Shown here: in pieces, positions 47,801 through 61,289 of the stretch | Position numbering within the stretch: the first letter of the stretch is position 1 | Layout: each line of letters begins with the position of its first letter | Source: Sphagnum compactum | Lineage: Eukaryota; Bryophyta; Sphagnopsida; Sphagnales | Assembly (NCBI GenBank): GCA_965153455.1 | Contig: OZ234494.1 | Coordinates: forward strand, 17,174,001-17,238,000 | Reading direction: 5' to 3' | DNA length: 64,000 bases | The notes under the pieces: model-generated | Told to the model about the DNA's origin: nothing | Databases searched by the model: none | The model's input: the letters and a program-made list of their open reading frames with translations, nothing else | Translations under genes and position numbers: made by a program

Positions 47801-48450
47801 TTATGTAGGAATTATACACATTCACTCATGTTGCACTTTTTCAAACCCATATACTAAACATAACACATCAGAATTAGTATTATTATTTTGCTCAATGGTG
47901 ACAAGAGAGAAATGTGAATAAATTTTTATAATTTTTTTTCTTGGTAGATTAATTTACTTTGAAATCCCCATTATTAGTTATTGCAATATTTATCTAAATC
48001 GTAAGACTAATTTTTTTGCCCTATACTTTTCAAGCAATTTTTCTTGTGAAAATAGAATGTGGAACAATTCTTTGAATATGAAATAGAATCAATGAACAAT
48101 CACATGATATTTTCATGAATGATTTCATGAATGAAGTGAGGATGGAAGATGAACCTTTGTAATATAATGAATAAAATGCAAGTTTTCAAATAAAATTAAG
48201 CAATTATATATATAATGAAACAAATTTACAAAAGTTGCATGTTCAAAAATAGTTTTTGGAAACCTTACAATAGAAATGTACTATGTTGGGCATTTTATTC
48301 TATTAATGATAACAAGGATGTTTCTCCTAAAATCCCTTAGATCATGCATTGTATTTTGTGTTATAACAATTCATTTCAATTTCAAACTGAAAACACAAGC
48401 AAGGAAACATTTAATTCTATATAAAAGTGCATATGGAATAATTGCATTCT
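44880..48450. other. AT-rich desert, no gene
   Basis: The 217-codon frame at 47268-47921 is T-rich and dominated by F, L, C and H. It lacks domain or splice support and is judged chance. No named repeat was recognised. Confidence 0.5.
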
Positions 48451-48539
48451 AAAAACATGTGTATGCATACCATTCCATGATTGCAGTTTTTTTGCATATA
48501 TATGGAAGTAATATTTCTAATTTCTTAGCTACAAAGGAA

Positions 48540-50860
48540 CCTTTCAAGAAAGATGATATGCAACAATTACAATTTTTTGTGGATTTAGGGCTTTTGATTG
48601 TCAAAAATATATACCTTTGTAGTTTGTTGAAAGTGTTTAGTTAAAACATTTCAACTTGCCTCTATCTTCAAGGGTTATTTTTTCTTCCAAAAAAATAATT
48701 TTCACAAGAAATATTGCATGGTTTAGACCAAAAAAAATTTATGTTTTGCCACCTTTAGCAAATTATTATTCTACAATTGCAAGCTTTGACTTATGGATGT
48801 CCAAAGTGCTGATGACATCTTTGCATTGGTGATTAATTTGTTGGGGGTTGATAGGTAACCAAAACATATTACCCTTAGGCTTTTTGAAATTATAGATACT
48901 ATTGATCAAACTTTGGCAGCAAATTTGATCAAGTTGTTGGACAATTATGGTTTAAGAAAAATTGTTGCCTATGTGAAATATGAGGGATTCAACATGAATA
49001 ATATAACAATTGCTTTAAAATTTGTTATGAATTGTGAGGTCTTGGGTTTGAAAGAGAGTTTCCAAGGAAATTATTTTGATCATGTATTTTCTAAAGCATG
49101 TCAATATGCTACTATGAATGATAAGGTCTACAAAGGATTGAAATATGTGTCCATCAAAGTTGCAGAAAGAAATTTTCAAACATGTATCATTTGGCCTAAA
49201 AAATAAGCAAAAGGTAGATGAATGGAATAATGCATGTCTCAATTTTGGTTTGACTTGAAGGAAATTTAATACCTTAGTGAAAATAAGGTATATTTTTAAT
49301 TCATTTCAAGAATTTTTAAAATTTTCATTTATGTTGAAAATTTTGCACAAAGTAGAATCTAACATTTATTTTTGCTTTTGCAAATTTGTTAATAAAATCA
49401 TCCTTTTTAAGAAGCTTTGCAATTCAAGGAAGTTATTATATTTTATTATAACATGTAAAGTACTATAATGATGACTACAAAATTGCCACCTCCATTGACA
49501 TGGTGGGTGAAAGCATTGTTAAGTGGCTCAAAAGTGGCGTTTGAAAGTCCATTTAATCTAACACTAACGATTATTTTTGCAATTTTTACAATTATCAAAC
49601 CATAAATCCTATAATTATCCCTTATGTTTTTAATCATAAATATTAATAAGCCAACCTATATCCTTAAACTTGTGATTGATAGAAAAAATCCATGCAAAAA
49701 ATTAAAGTTTTCAATGTGAAACAGACTTTCAAGGATAAAATTTAAAACAATCGTGTCATTTAAAACTTTTCAAAATTAAAAAGATATATATTAGGAAACT
49801 TTCAATGCACTTCAATAATAAATTTTTCATTTGATGATTTTTTTTATAAAATTTTTTGACACTGCTTTGACATTTTTTCGAGTCCACATTTTATTTTATT
49901 TTTGTGTGGCAAATGTAGTGTTATCATTTCAAAAGTCCATTAGGAGTCCATAATCTTTTTAGAATTCATCCAAATTTTTTACGATGATTTCCATTAAAGT
50001 TTATGACAACATGAATAATTTTAAAATTGACAATATCAACTTTGAATCTAGCTTTAAATTCTACATTTATATGTAATCCAAAAAAACTACAAGTGTGATA
50101 GTCCAAATTGTCCTCCTATTCATGCTTTCACCCTGGCGCACTTCTCAAAGTTTCGTTGAATGTTTTCGCCCTATTGTATATGTCATGTTTTGAATTAGTC
50201 TAGGGGTTATTGGTTACTAGGTGATGCACTCAATTTTGCAATATCTATTAGTTTAAAATTTAGGAATGAAACAGAAATTGCAACACCCTTTGATAGCCTT
50301 ATGGAAGAAGATGCAAATGTTGCCATTGAATTAACATGTTTGACCTCTAATATTAAAAAGGAATTTGTTGGGCTTTTGGATTCTTTTTTTTCTTTTTAAA
50401 TGATATATGAAAAAAAGTCTCTTAATATGCTTTGCGTGATGTTGGACCTTAAAGACTTTGTCTAATATCCTCATATATTGGTTGTGAGTAAAGAAACCTA
50501 TCATTGTAGAAGAATATGTCCAAAATTATTTCTATCAAATGCATTTGAAATGTCATTACCATTTGCATCCCCTTGTTGAATTTGAAAGTGGAATTGTTGA
50601 TCAAACAATTATAGAATACAACTTGGATTTTTGAAACGATAACCAACACAAAAAAACCAACAAAAGAGTTGGTCAATAGAAAGCTTTTAATTTCAAGATG
50701 TGTCAAATGGATGTGAAAGACATCAAATGTCCTTTCCAATGGTGGCAAAAACCAAAAACTATGTTTCTTACTATCAAATTCCTTGCTCATCAAATCTTTA
50801 AAAATACAAATCCCAAATAAAAATAGAAAAAATAATTCTCTTGTTGGAATACTTTAAAAT
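48540..50860 (+). pseudogene. Degraded hAT-superfamily transposase
   Basis: Blocks appear in transposase order along the plus strand. FFVDLGLLIVKN lies near 48580. KLLDNYGLRKIVAYVKYEGF and ALKFVMNCEVLGLKESFQGN, then FSKACQYATMNDKV, fall in one open stretch at 48913-49206. A SIDMVGGESIVKWLKSGV-like stretch is near 49480 in broken frames. The C-terminal VKDIKCPFQWWQK with FLAHQI near 50710-50790 is the hAT dimerisation region. Stops and frameshifts separate all blocks, so the copy is dead. An N-terminal BED finger was not found. Terminal inverted repeats and an 8-bp target duplication were not identified. Confidence 0.8.
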
Positions 50861-51329
50861 CTAAAGAGATGTTGTTTGTAATCAAATAACTTAGATAAAT
50901 TAATTTTTACTAACCAAATGACCTTAAAAATTGGTTGTAAGTCCCTTTCTAATTTGGTAGAATTAATTGAAATAGATGCAAAATTAAAAGAGGAGTTGAA
51001 AAAGTTTTAAGGTGCTTCTGAAAGTGATGAAGTTGTATACATATAAACTTTTCACTACTAAAAAATGCATGGACAAACTGCTACAATCAACTGCCCAATT
51101 CAACTTTAAGTGGTCTTTACATGACACAAACCATTCATGATTTTGTTGAATGGGAAAATCTTATTAGAAACTCACCCAAATGGTCATGCAATGGGAGGCA
51201 ATGATGGTTTAAGAATTTTCTACTTGAAATGTTTTTCGGCAGGATGAAATTTTTTCCACTCCACCTTTTCAAACCACTTGGGTGGTTTTTCCTACTAGTT
51301 AGTGCAAACATTGTGCACAAGGTTAACTA
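50861..51329. other. Spacer after the hAT relic
   Basis: Possibly includes decayed 3' transposon DNA. A frame at 51135-51320 on the minus strand has no recognisable content. Confidence 0.45.
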
Positions 51330-52560
51330 CCTTACAAGGTAGGTAGATTATAGCCACCATATAATTTAAATGCCACATGGCTTAACTTGGGTGACCAATG
51401 TTTAAATGCCAGATGTTTGTACTTAAGTTTATAGCCATTGGGTACATACATAAAAACAGATATTAAGTAAGTATACGTAGAAGTAATATACATGGGCTAA
51501 GTTAAATATACCTGGGTCATGTTTTGCTAGCTTAATGTAAGCATGATTTGCTTAGATTTAGTTAAATTATACCTAGGCTAAGGTAATCAATATATAATTA
51601 AGCTACATAGAATAGGATGTGTACCTAAGGTATGTCTATTGTAGCCTATAGCTAGGTTAGGTAGATTGTAATCTATACATAGGCTAACCAAGGCCAAGGC
51701 ATTATTATATGATTTCTTATGTACATGACTAAGTATATATTGATTTATATTTATGTTAAAATAGGCTAAACCTACCTATTTACACATAATTAACCTATAT
51801 ATAACCTAGTTTATAATCTGGTCTATGTATTTAATCTATACATGCTTAGGTTATACATACCTAATCTATATGTATATAGCTTTTACATATTTACTATGTA
51901 CATACCTAGCCTTACATATAAGCCACAATACTTAAATAGTTTGTCCTACCTTGCTTATACTTTACATATATCTTAACCTTGCAAACAAATAAAGTACACT
52001 ACGTAAATATCCTACTAGTTTACATATGTAGGTTAAGTGAATATTTACATACCCTACCTTACATACCCTAGCCTTACATATAAGCTACACTATTTAAATA
52101 CCCAACCTTACATATAAGCTACACTATTTAAATACCCAACCTTACATATGTAGGCTAAGTGAATACCTTAAAAACCTAGATATATTACCCTACCTTGCCC
52201 AAATTTACATATGTAGGTCAATTGAATATTTCAAATACCCTATCCTACATACTCTACTTAGACCATACCCTTTGTACTTTACATATACCCTACTTTACCC
52301 TAAAGCCCCTAAATTACATACCATAGTATGTATACCTTACCCTACCTTATGTATCCCACACATACCTTATGTTAACCTAAATATCATATCCTATATACCT
52401 ACCCCAATTTACATTTGTAATATAAAGTGAATACGGGCTAAATACTTAAATACCTTACCTTACCTATACCCTATGTTAATTATTATGCTACCCTACATAC
52501 ATAGCCTAAATGATTTAGTTTTGAATATATGTACTACCTATTGTAATTTATAAGTCCGAT
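51330..52560. repeat. CCTA/TAGG-rich low-complexity block
   Basis: For more than 1.2 kb the sequence is built from ACCTA, TAGGT, CCTTACATA, ATACCTA and similar words. The first part is rich in TAGGT and the later part in ACCTT/CCCTA. Clear 34-bp tandem copies of CCTTACATATAAGCTACACT lie near 52070-52145. It is not the plant telomere heptamer. Confidence 0.8.
51365..51415. repeat. Copy of a ~44-bp TTTAAATGCCACATGG repeat, left flank
   Basis: TTTAAATGCCACATGGCTTA then ACTTGGGTGACCAATG, followed by a second partial unit. The same unit recurs at 53085-53215, on the other side of the CCTA-rich block. Confidence 0.8.
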
Positions 52561-53084
52561 TATTCACCTAGGTATAATTAACTAACAACACCTAGGTTAA
52601 GTTAAATACTTATAATCATACCTACAATAAATTATTAGTTGGTTACCTAATTATCTACATAAAATACATTAATTAGTGTGTAACTAAGTAATTAAATATT
52701 AATTATTGCAAATAAATTGTTACTAATATAAAATAAATTAGGTCAAATTTGTAAAAAAATAGTTACAATATGCTTGTAATTATTAATCAACAATACAATT
52801 CATTATAATTATATTGATATCTTATATAATTTAAAGATTAATAATATGTTTCAATTATTAATTACAACTATATAGTTAATATTAACTATTATTAATTAAC
52901 ATACATATTTACTTACCTCCTTATCTATTTATTTACTTCATTAATGTGTATTACATAATTACTCAGGGATAATGTTGTACAAACTAAAAGGTTTTAATGT
53001 TGTATGCATATGAGAATGTTTCAACTAAGTTTTTTGAGAAAGTTATGAGAAAGTTTTAAACATTGGCGACTTAAGTTTGGCCAA

Positions 53085-53215
53085 GTGGCCAATGTTTAAA
53101 TGCCACATGGCCTAGCTTCGATGGTTAATGTTTAAATGCCATGTGGCTTCAGCTTGGGTGGCCGATGTTTAAATGTCATGTGGATTAACTTGGGTGGCTT
53201 ATGTATAAATGCCGC
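53085..53215. repeat. Three to four copies of the ~44-bp TTTAAATGCCACATGG repeat, right flank
   Basis: Units begin ATGTTTAAATGCCAYATGGC and continue CTTGGGTGGCY. They match the two units at 51.37 kb. TTTGACCAATCAAA-type words follow immediately. Confidence 0.82.
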
Positions 53216-54456
53216 ATGGCATTTGACCAATCAAAACATGGTTTGACAAATCAAACTTGTGTTTGACCAATGAAACAAAGTTTGACTAGTCACCTTGATG
53301 ACCATTGCACGAAACCACCCATAGAACCACTGATGAATACACTTGCTACTTGAGCACCTTAAGAAAACCAAAAGAAAAAAAACTTGAACTAGACCACTCG
53401 ATCACCTATTTAGTGGTCTCCTTATCCCATTGGGGACCAACCATTACCCTAAACCACTAAGCCTATTTAAAACCCACCATAATGGTACCACAATAAAATG
53501 GGGGGTTTGCACAATGGTTTAACCACATGTTTTTTAATAGTGTTTGGATTAAAAACATTGTTGTAGAAAATTTCGTTGATTTAAAAATGTTTTTAATGTT
53601 AAAATGTTTGTTCTTTAATACATGAATTTGAAAACCAAGTTGTGCAAACCAATCGATATTGCATAAATGAGAATTGCAATGTTTGAAAACCAAATGAGGA
53701 TGGGAAAAAATAAAAATCGTGATACCCTACCCAATTTTCTTCAACCTAAAAATAAATTTTCAAAAGTTGACCCAATTTTCATAATTCCATGTGAGAATTG
53801 AAACTACCCAGTTTTCGAAACAAAAAAAAAAACCACCCAATATAGGTTTTTTCCCTTTAATTGGAACCCCCATGTTACATCAATTCATTTTAGGAACTCT
53901 ATGGTAGCTTTAAATAAACTAAAACAATTGTGTACAGATATGAAATAGGCATCACATGATGACAAAATATGCTTGTAGATTGTAAATTTACAACATGCTT
54001 ACAAATTGGTCATTAGTTATAATGTAAATTCTTACATGTCCAAACTTTCAAGCTCATGTATAAGGTTAATATATCCATCCCATGTTATTTGAGAAGTATA
54101 AATGCAATGTTGCCATTGATAATTGAATATTTTTTAATAATTGACTAGGTAATTGTAACAAGTTAATATCATGTAACAAGTTTATGAACAAATTATACAT
54201 GGTATGAACTTGTAAAGGCTTTGTGCGTAAATGACATAGTTTGTGTTTTTCTTTTACCTTTGATTTAATACAAACATATAAAATTGAAATGACCTTCCTA
54301 TCGAATTTCTTTTTTATGTTTGTGTGAACTTTTGACTACAAAAACCTCCATGATCATATGGTTAGCTACATCCTTTGATGATTAGATATATTTTGAAGAA
54401 TTACATACATTGATTTTTAAAAGACCATTTTCACAATGTATGAAATAGAATTGACA

Positions 54457-54801
54457 TGGGATTTGCAATTGTGCATCACAAACTTCCTAGGCCACAATTT
54501 GACAATAGTAATAGTGCAAGGTTTATTTTTCCACAAGTATATATGTTCTAAATACAAATGTTGTGCATTTGAAACACATATGAGACACTTATAAACATGA
54601 TGAAAGATATTGTTTACCCATAGTAAAATCTTGCACATCGTATTTATATGAATAAAAAAATCTTACTTATACATGTTTCATGTGTTTTAAATGCACAAAA
54701 TTTGTGTATGGATGGTACAAACTTATAATTATTATTTTTTGCATGTCTACTATATCCAAATTGTGGCCTAGGAAGGTCATGATGCACATAGTTGTCAAAA
54801 T
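54457..54801. repeat. Large imperfect inverted repeat
   Basis: The arm at 54457-54597 contains GTGCATCACAAACTTCCTAG, GCCACAATTTGACAATAGTA and TTGTGCATTTGAAACACAT. The arm at 54677-54801 reads as its reverse complement, with CCAAATTGTGGCCTAGGAAG, TGATGCACATA and ATGTGTTTTAAATGCACAAA. About 80 bp separate the arms. Either a foldback element or two oppositely inserted repeat copies. Confidence 0.82.
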
Positions 54802-57800
54802 GCCTTGTTCAACCTTGGGTGCATAAAAAATGAAAATAGAAAAAAATGGCAAAAACTGCCGCAACCTATTAATCGTTTTATGTAAGAATACGGATTAAAA
54901 AATCACAATGCTTGAAGCAATTTTTTCATCAATATGTACTCCTAACGCATCAACCACATGACCTAGCAAGGCCATTCTTTCATGGACATCCACAATAAAT
55001 TTAGTGCCTTTGACAATAACTTTTTTTTAATAGCAATATCACTATTAAATATAACAATTTATATGTTCTCATTTTTTGAGTTTAAAACCATTCCTTTTTA
55101 AGCCTTTTTAATTTGGAGCCAAAATGACCAATGTAAGTCAGTGAAATCTTTTGGAATTTAAAGATTTGTGGTTTATTTCCTCTCCAATAAGTTTTTAAAA
55201 TAATTTCTTTCTTGGAAATTTGCATAGTATCAAGTCTTATGTTCAAAACAAGGTATAGATGGCAAGGTTCCCATCATGACTCCAATAGCCTTTTTTTGTA
55301 CAACATGTGACATAAAAAATTCTTCATATAAATGTCATAACAATCTATAATTCTCATTTGTATAAGGTAAAGACATCATAAAACAAGTGATATTAAAAAA
55401 ATTCCATGAACATATCATTTGTATTCAAAGACCATCAAATGTTTTATACAATTTCAAACTACAATCAAAATATTATTCTTAAATAAATAATTATCTAACC
55501 AAAATTCACTGCTTAAAAATAAATAGCCTAGATATGCAAAAACACACACTTATAACATATTGAATTTATAAGTTTCAAAAGTCATAATTAACATCTTTTA
55601 CCTTCACCTAAAGATTTTTTAAAGATTTAGTTTTGTTGGAAGCAAAACTATATTATTGAAACACCCAATCTTTTGAACAATGAAAATAATTGTGGCCATA
55701 AGGTCATTTTGTGGGATATGGATTATGTATATTATTAGATATGAATGGATTCAATAATGAGGTGTTAAATAGAATATTTATTTATTAAAATGCATTCCAA
55801 CATATAATACATTAATATTTTCAATATTTTATATTTTCATTATAAAAACATTTTAAATGAATGATTCACTAGTTTATCATTAGGATAAATGGATATGACC
55901 AATCCCTCCCAATGTGATAAAATTGTGTGAACTAAATCATCTAAACCTAGAATCAAAAATCGGTTTTATGAAATATTAATGGGAAAATAATATAAGTAGT
56001 GTGTAAAAATTTAGCAAATTAAATTACAAGTGTGAGAACATAAAGAAAGTTCAACATGTAAGAAAATCAAGCCTCCATTCATAATGTTGCCAAATATACT
56101 CCATTCAAATGCTCCACAATGCATTGACTAAAACAAATCCCATAGCACTAGTTGTCATATCAAAAATTGATGCAATGAACAACAAGTGTTAAACTATATT
56201 TAGTTGTGAAGACAATTCAACCAAAATAGAACTATGACATATTTTGATAATCTCAAGTGATAAAAATTCATGGCTACAAGGGCATTCCTCAAAACAAGAC
56301 AACAAATAACTCAATTTTACAAACTAAACTTTTACTTTTGAAAAGCCAACATCTACGTAGATGAAGTTTGAACATATTTTTCAAAATTCATTCTATTTTT
56401 TTGTGAAAGCACCAAAACACCCTTGCATCAAAAGTGCAAAGCAACATAATGCAACTAACCAACCAAGATGTACAAATACACATTTTCATTTGATTTGTAA
56501 GTTTACCCCACCAAATACTTCATCTACCCTTGTACTCCCAACAACAAATATCAATCTTTTTTGTTTAACATGTTATATTTTTCTTACAATTTAGTAGATC
56601 TACTTTTGCCACACAAAAGTAAGCCCCATGAGCTTGCATCCTTTGTACATGTTATGCTCCCTATTCACCATTTCCAAAAAACACATGACCCCCTCCCACC
56701 ACACCATGGAGGTGCACCACATAAGTGCACTCTTCTTCATAAATCAAAGTGCTCAAGGAAGAGGCCCATGATATGAGAATATCAAACCATTAATCTTGAT
56801 TATGAAATCACATTTTTTTATATTTTGAAGATTCTTCATTTGAGTGCACTTTCCATGAAGAATCATTCATGTTCTAACTCTAATTATTTTTGTTTCCTTT
56901 TCTTTATTTGGTTTTTGTTTTTTTATTGTGTTTAGGATCGAACTTCCTCTTTTCACTAGTTTGTCAATATTTTGTTAAATCTAAGGGTTTTAGAACATTA
57001 TTAAATCATATTTCAAAATTTAAAAATTAAAAAATATATATGAAAAGTTCTTTAGTAATTATGATGATATTTTTGGAAAGGTTTCCCTTGATATTTGGAC
57101 ATGAAAAATGTGTGTAAAGGTAATTGGCATTCGAACTTTCAATGTGGTATGCATGCATTAGGTGTAAGGTAAACGAAAGCCATGGGCTTTACCCAATGTT
57201 AAAAACTTGGTGCACATTTTTTTTTTCCATATTTTTCAAAAATGGCTTGTTTTGAAAAATGAAAAATTGCCAAAGTGGGCATTCCATTTTTTCAAATGCC
57301 CCCAAATGTTAGATAACATGCCTTCTAATTACATTAGAAATTTTGAATAGGTCTTTAGGGGCAAAGGGGTATGGGGGAATAATTTGAAAAAAATATTACT
57401 ATGCGTTATTGGATCATTCAAAGTAATTGCATCCTTGATCTTGTGGAGTACATTCACTATCATGTTTGCCAAGTGTGGGACCATGTTAGGTGAAGGGATG
57501 ATGTTATGGTCTCAAAGGTGATTTTTTTGGATAATTATGATACGAGGACATGAAAATGGTGGGCAAGGGTGCAAGACATTCCAATTGTTTTAATAGTGCA
57601 ATACCAATGTCTTTATCACTTTTGTGGGCACTTGAAAGAGAGTAGGTATATTCATAAGCATGTAAAGGTCCATAGATGGACCAACATTGGGTAGGTATAT
57701 AGTTTGTTGGTTGATATAGTTATAACATAATTTCCACATATTTATTAACCCTAATGTCCAATAAAAAGTTGACAAGTGGATTTTACACCTAATTCATCAT

Positions 57801-57889
57801 TGGTCATGTGTGATTCATAGTTGAACCTGTGTGAATGATTTTTTGACATATGTCACTTTTATGGAAAGTTATCATTTATAACACCTAAG
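54802..57889. other. AT-rich desert, no gene
   Basis: Short frames only. Two overlapping frames at 56361-56776 are low in complexity and lack a recognisable domain. Confidence 0.5.
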
Positions 57890-58240
57890 CAAGTAAGCAA
57901 ATTGCATAAATTCATAAAACTCCTTATGCGCTTGTGATCTATATTTCAAACCAATTTAACAAAATCTTAGATCTAACCTATCTACATTACCAAAGTGGGT
58001 TTTTTAAAAGTTTTTTTTGTGTTTTTTGATCTAAGAACAAAATTGAATAACTTTTTTGCTTTTGATTTTTTTTTTCAATTTTGCAAATTGTATTAGTTAA
58101 TAGAACTCTTATGCATTTGTGGTTCAAATTCCAAAGCAATTGATAAAATCTCAGGTCTGATGCATCTATATATATCCAGAGTGGGTTTTTTACAAGTTTT
58201 TTTACATTTTTCATCTAGGAATAAAGTTGCATGTTATTAA
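57890..58240 (-). repeat. Second locus of the ~185-bp satellite, inverted
   Basis: About two units, reverse-complemented relative to 15.3-15.8 kb. Shared blocks on the minus strand are [71 protein letters not shown] and an A-rich linker. Translated frames here are artefacts. Confidence 0.88.
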
Positions 58241-59089
58241 ATGTGTTATGCTTTTGATTATGCTATATACATTAAGTTGCAAATCCATAATGTTCAAACA
58301 AGTTTCCATCTTGTTAAATGAATACTGTCAATTTCTTTATGTCTTCATTTCGTATATTTGGAGGCGTTCCTCCTTTACATACATGGCCACTTTTATGTAT
58401 TTGGATGAAAAATCCTTGATAAACTAATGATGGATACATTTTCCCAATTCATCCAAGAGTTGGCATCTCCCCCTTTTAATCCTTGCTTAACTCTAAATGA
58501 CTCCCTATAAAGCAATGTTCACTCTTCTTTTCTTGACAACTATGAAATGAAAATATTGTGTGAAAGTTTATCCAAGATTGAACTGAATGAAAGAAAGATG
58601 TGATTCAACTTAGAGATTGCCACACAAGTCAAGTCCTTCAACTCTGTTTCCTCCCATCCATGATGTGGTGACAATTTGTGATGTTCGGCCACACTTATGT
58701 GAACCAACTTCTCCACATTAGTGACTTTGACACATTAATAAAAATTGGTACAATTTGGTGATTACTTATGTGCATGGGGCTACAACGTGATTTTCTTGTC
58801 TTGACGCTCTAGATTATTTACATATCATAAAAAAAAAGGAGGGAAACCTAGAATGTTGTTAATAGTTAAAATTAGGTAAGAAGTTTTATAAAATAAATTT
58901 CTAGTCAATAAATCATGAAATGAATTTTTGGTGTGCGTGCTTTCAGAAGAGTTATATGAGAATATTGTTGCATATCATGCGATCATTATTAAAGAGTATG
59001 AAATGCATTGTGATATATGAAGAAGATGGTAGTTCTTCTCATTAAAGAATAAATAATCTATTGAGCACTTTCAATTTTGCTTAAGTTGA
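58241..59089. other. AT-rich spacer
   Basis: No coding sequence or repeat family recognised. Confidence 0.5.
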
Positions 59090-60290
59090 TTTTTAAAATT
59101 TCCTTTCAATTTTTTGTGAACCTTTACCTTTTAATGGCTACTTGAATATATCAACAAGCTTATTGTTATTAGATACAATATTTCAACTTCTTCTTTTGAA
59201 ACTAGTTTCTTCTTAATGTAATGATATTACACCTCTATATGTTTTGTTCACACATGCAATATTGGGTTGGTGGCAATTTTCATTCTTAATTAGTTCATTT
59301 TGATTTTTAGTCATTGATCACACCCATTTCTCCAAAAAGACATTGGAACCATGTCCCTTCCTTTGTTCTTTTAATCATGGCACAATATTCAACTTCTCTG
59401 GAGACAATGTCACTATTAGATACTTCTTAAAGCTCTACATGCTAGGTCCGCCACCTAGTTGAAACATGTAATTTGTAATTGATCATCTTTCTTCTTCATC
59501 TCCTGCCAAATCTAAATTAGTAAATCGTTTGAGTTCATCAAAATCACCTTTCTTGAACAAAATTTTATAATGTCATGTACCTTTTACGTACTTAACTCAA
59601 GACATGTTTAATAGCTTGTAACTATAGAAACCTAAATTGGTCATAAATTTGTTAAACATTGAAACTACGAACATCATATCAACCTCAGTGTTGCATCTAG
59701 GTAGATAAATTTTCCAACCATCTTTTTTAAGAGCAACACAACTAATGGGCAAATGGTGAAAGGTCATGAATGATGAGTTAATTTTTTGTCTTATTTTCTT
59801 AATTGGAATTGTTTAGTTGAAGGCATAGTTGTTGCATTGCAATTAGTCATGCAAATTTTTATGAAGATTTATTTTACATACTTGCATTCTGTCATGAATA
59901 TTCCACATCCAAGTTTGGAAAATTTTGCAACTAAATAACATCTCATGCTCCCTACATTAATCACATTGTAATTATTTTTTAACTAAAATTTGAGTTGGAT
60001 AAATACATGTTCTTTGTTGTTCCTAATAAGGAAAAGATCATCTATGTACAAAATTATTATAACTATCTCTTCATCTTCAATAAACGAGGTGACACAAATT
60101 TTGGTTAGCAATATTACACATCAACCCTTGCAAATGAAGGTATGAATCTATCTTTTCAAACCAAGCCTTGGGAGCTTGATGAGCTTGATGTAAGCCATAA
60201 AGAACTTTGATGAACTAACAAATCAATTAGCTTCATGTCCTTCTCTAAAAAAACCTTGAAGTTGCATTGTAACCTAAAGGCATGTCATGT
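59090..60290 (-). pseudogene. Ty1/copia pol relic (reverse transcriptase-RNase H)
   Basis: Minus-strand blocks in order: KVLYGLHQAHQAPRAW near 60160-60210 (the copia K-ALYGLKQ-PR-W motif with a three-residue duplication), AWFEKIDSYLHLQGL, YIDDLFLI near 60040 (the YVDD active site), then MFVVSMFNKFMTNLG, KILFKKGDFDELKRF and LAGDEEER in the RNase H region. It ends with KLVDIFK and LKGKGSQKIERKF near 59100, the usual copia pol terminus. Stops and frameshifts are frequent. The 5' parts and LTRs are missing or not recognised. Confidence 0.85.
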
Positions 60291-61289
60291 GGGGGTAGGA
60301 CATATTTAGGGTTTTCTCTTTTTACACTTTCTACATGGTGATGTGATTGCCAACTTTTAGTAATTTGTCCTTGAAGGAAAAAGGCAATGGCAGTTAGCAA
60401 TGGCATTGCCATTACTTTGATCTTTTTGTACTTAGTTTGTGTGTAAGTTTGATGTGATGGTTAATAAGTTTGATGTGGATGTTCTATGCAAAGGCTTTTG
60501 TGTGGAAGAAATGCAAGAAGGATGGACCAAGGGAGCTGGAGTGAGGGATTTAAGGCAAACAAGGTTCTTGGCAAGAGATAGACATAAAGAAGTTAAATTT
60601 AATTTGTTTTGTGAGATGGTGTTGGATTTTGTTGGTCGATTCTGGACCATCTACAACAAAAGCTATATCCAAATTGATTCCACTGGGTAGATATAATCCC
60701 CATAAACCTATCAAGAAGCTATCTACTTCCTATAACTTGGATGTTTAAATTAGTAGAGGTACATTAATTGTTAGTAGAATAACTTACTTTAATTTCCTTG
60801 TGGAGTCGTTAGTTCCATGACTTGTACTACTTTAATGCTCAATTTATTAGTAAGTCATCAACTCTTAAAATATATTAATTACCTTATTTAGTTGATATTC
60901 CACTTATCTTACTTCCTATGTTACATATCTTGCTTGGTTGTTTTGGATTTTTTAGTTCTCGACAGACTACCATTCCATTGTAATTCACAACATGATATAA
61001 AACATGTTTAGTGGTGGAGCCTTTTATCCTAGAGTTGTTAAACCTTGTAGAATTGACACATAGTTGTAAGAACCTTGAGTTAGTATGGCCCATGATAGGA
61101 ATCAAAATATGTGAGAAAGCTCTAAGTTAGGAGGATTTTCTTATTACAATACTTGGAAGTCTTGAATTTTCAACTTTTTGTAAAGAGATGAACTACTAGA
61201 TTTGGTTGAACTTGATGCTAACCTAGATGAAGCATTAATGGTGAGTGAATAAGCACTTGGTGTTGACTTATAACACAAGAAGGAAGTTT
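60291..61289. other. Spacer between the two copia relics
   Basis: An 83-codon plus frame at 60439-60690 has a protein-like composition (VCKFDVMVNKFDVDVLCK-type start) but no family I recognise. The rest is AT-rich. An LTR could be hidden here, but none could be delimited. Confidence 0.4.

Noticed and set aside
47268-47921. 217-codon plus-strand frame
   Set aside because: T-rich sequence giving F, L, C and H-rich translation with no domain, splice or codon support.
56361-56776. Two overlapping plus-strand frames
   Set aside because: Low complexity, no domain and no splice support.
60439-60690. 83-codon plus-strand frame between copia relics
   Set aside because: Protein-like composition but no family, partner exon or promoter evidence.
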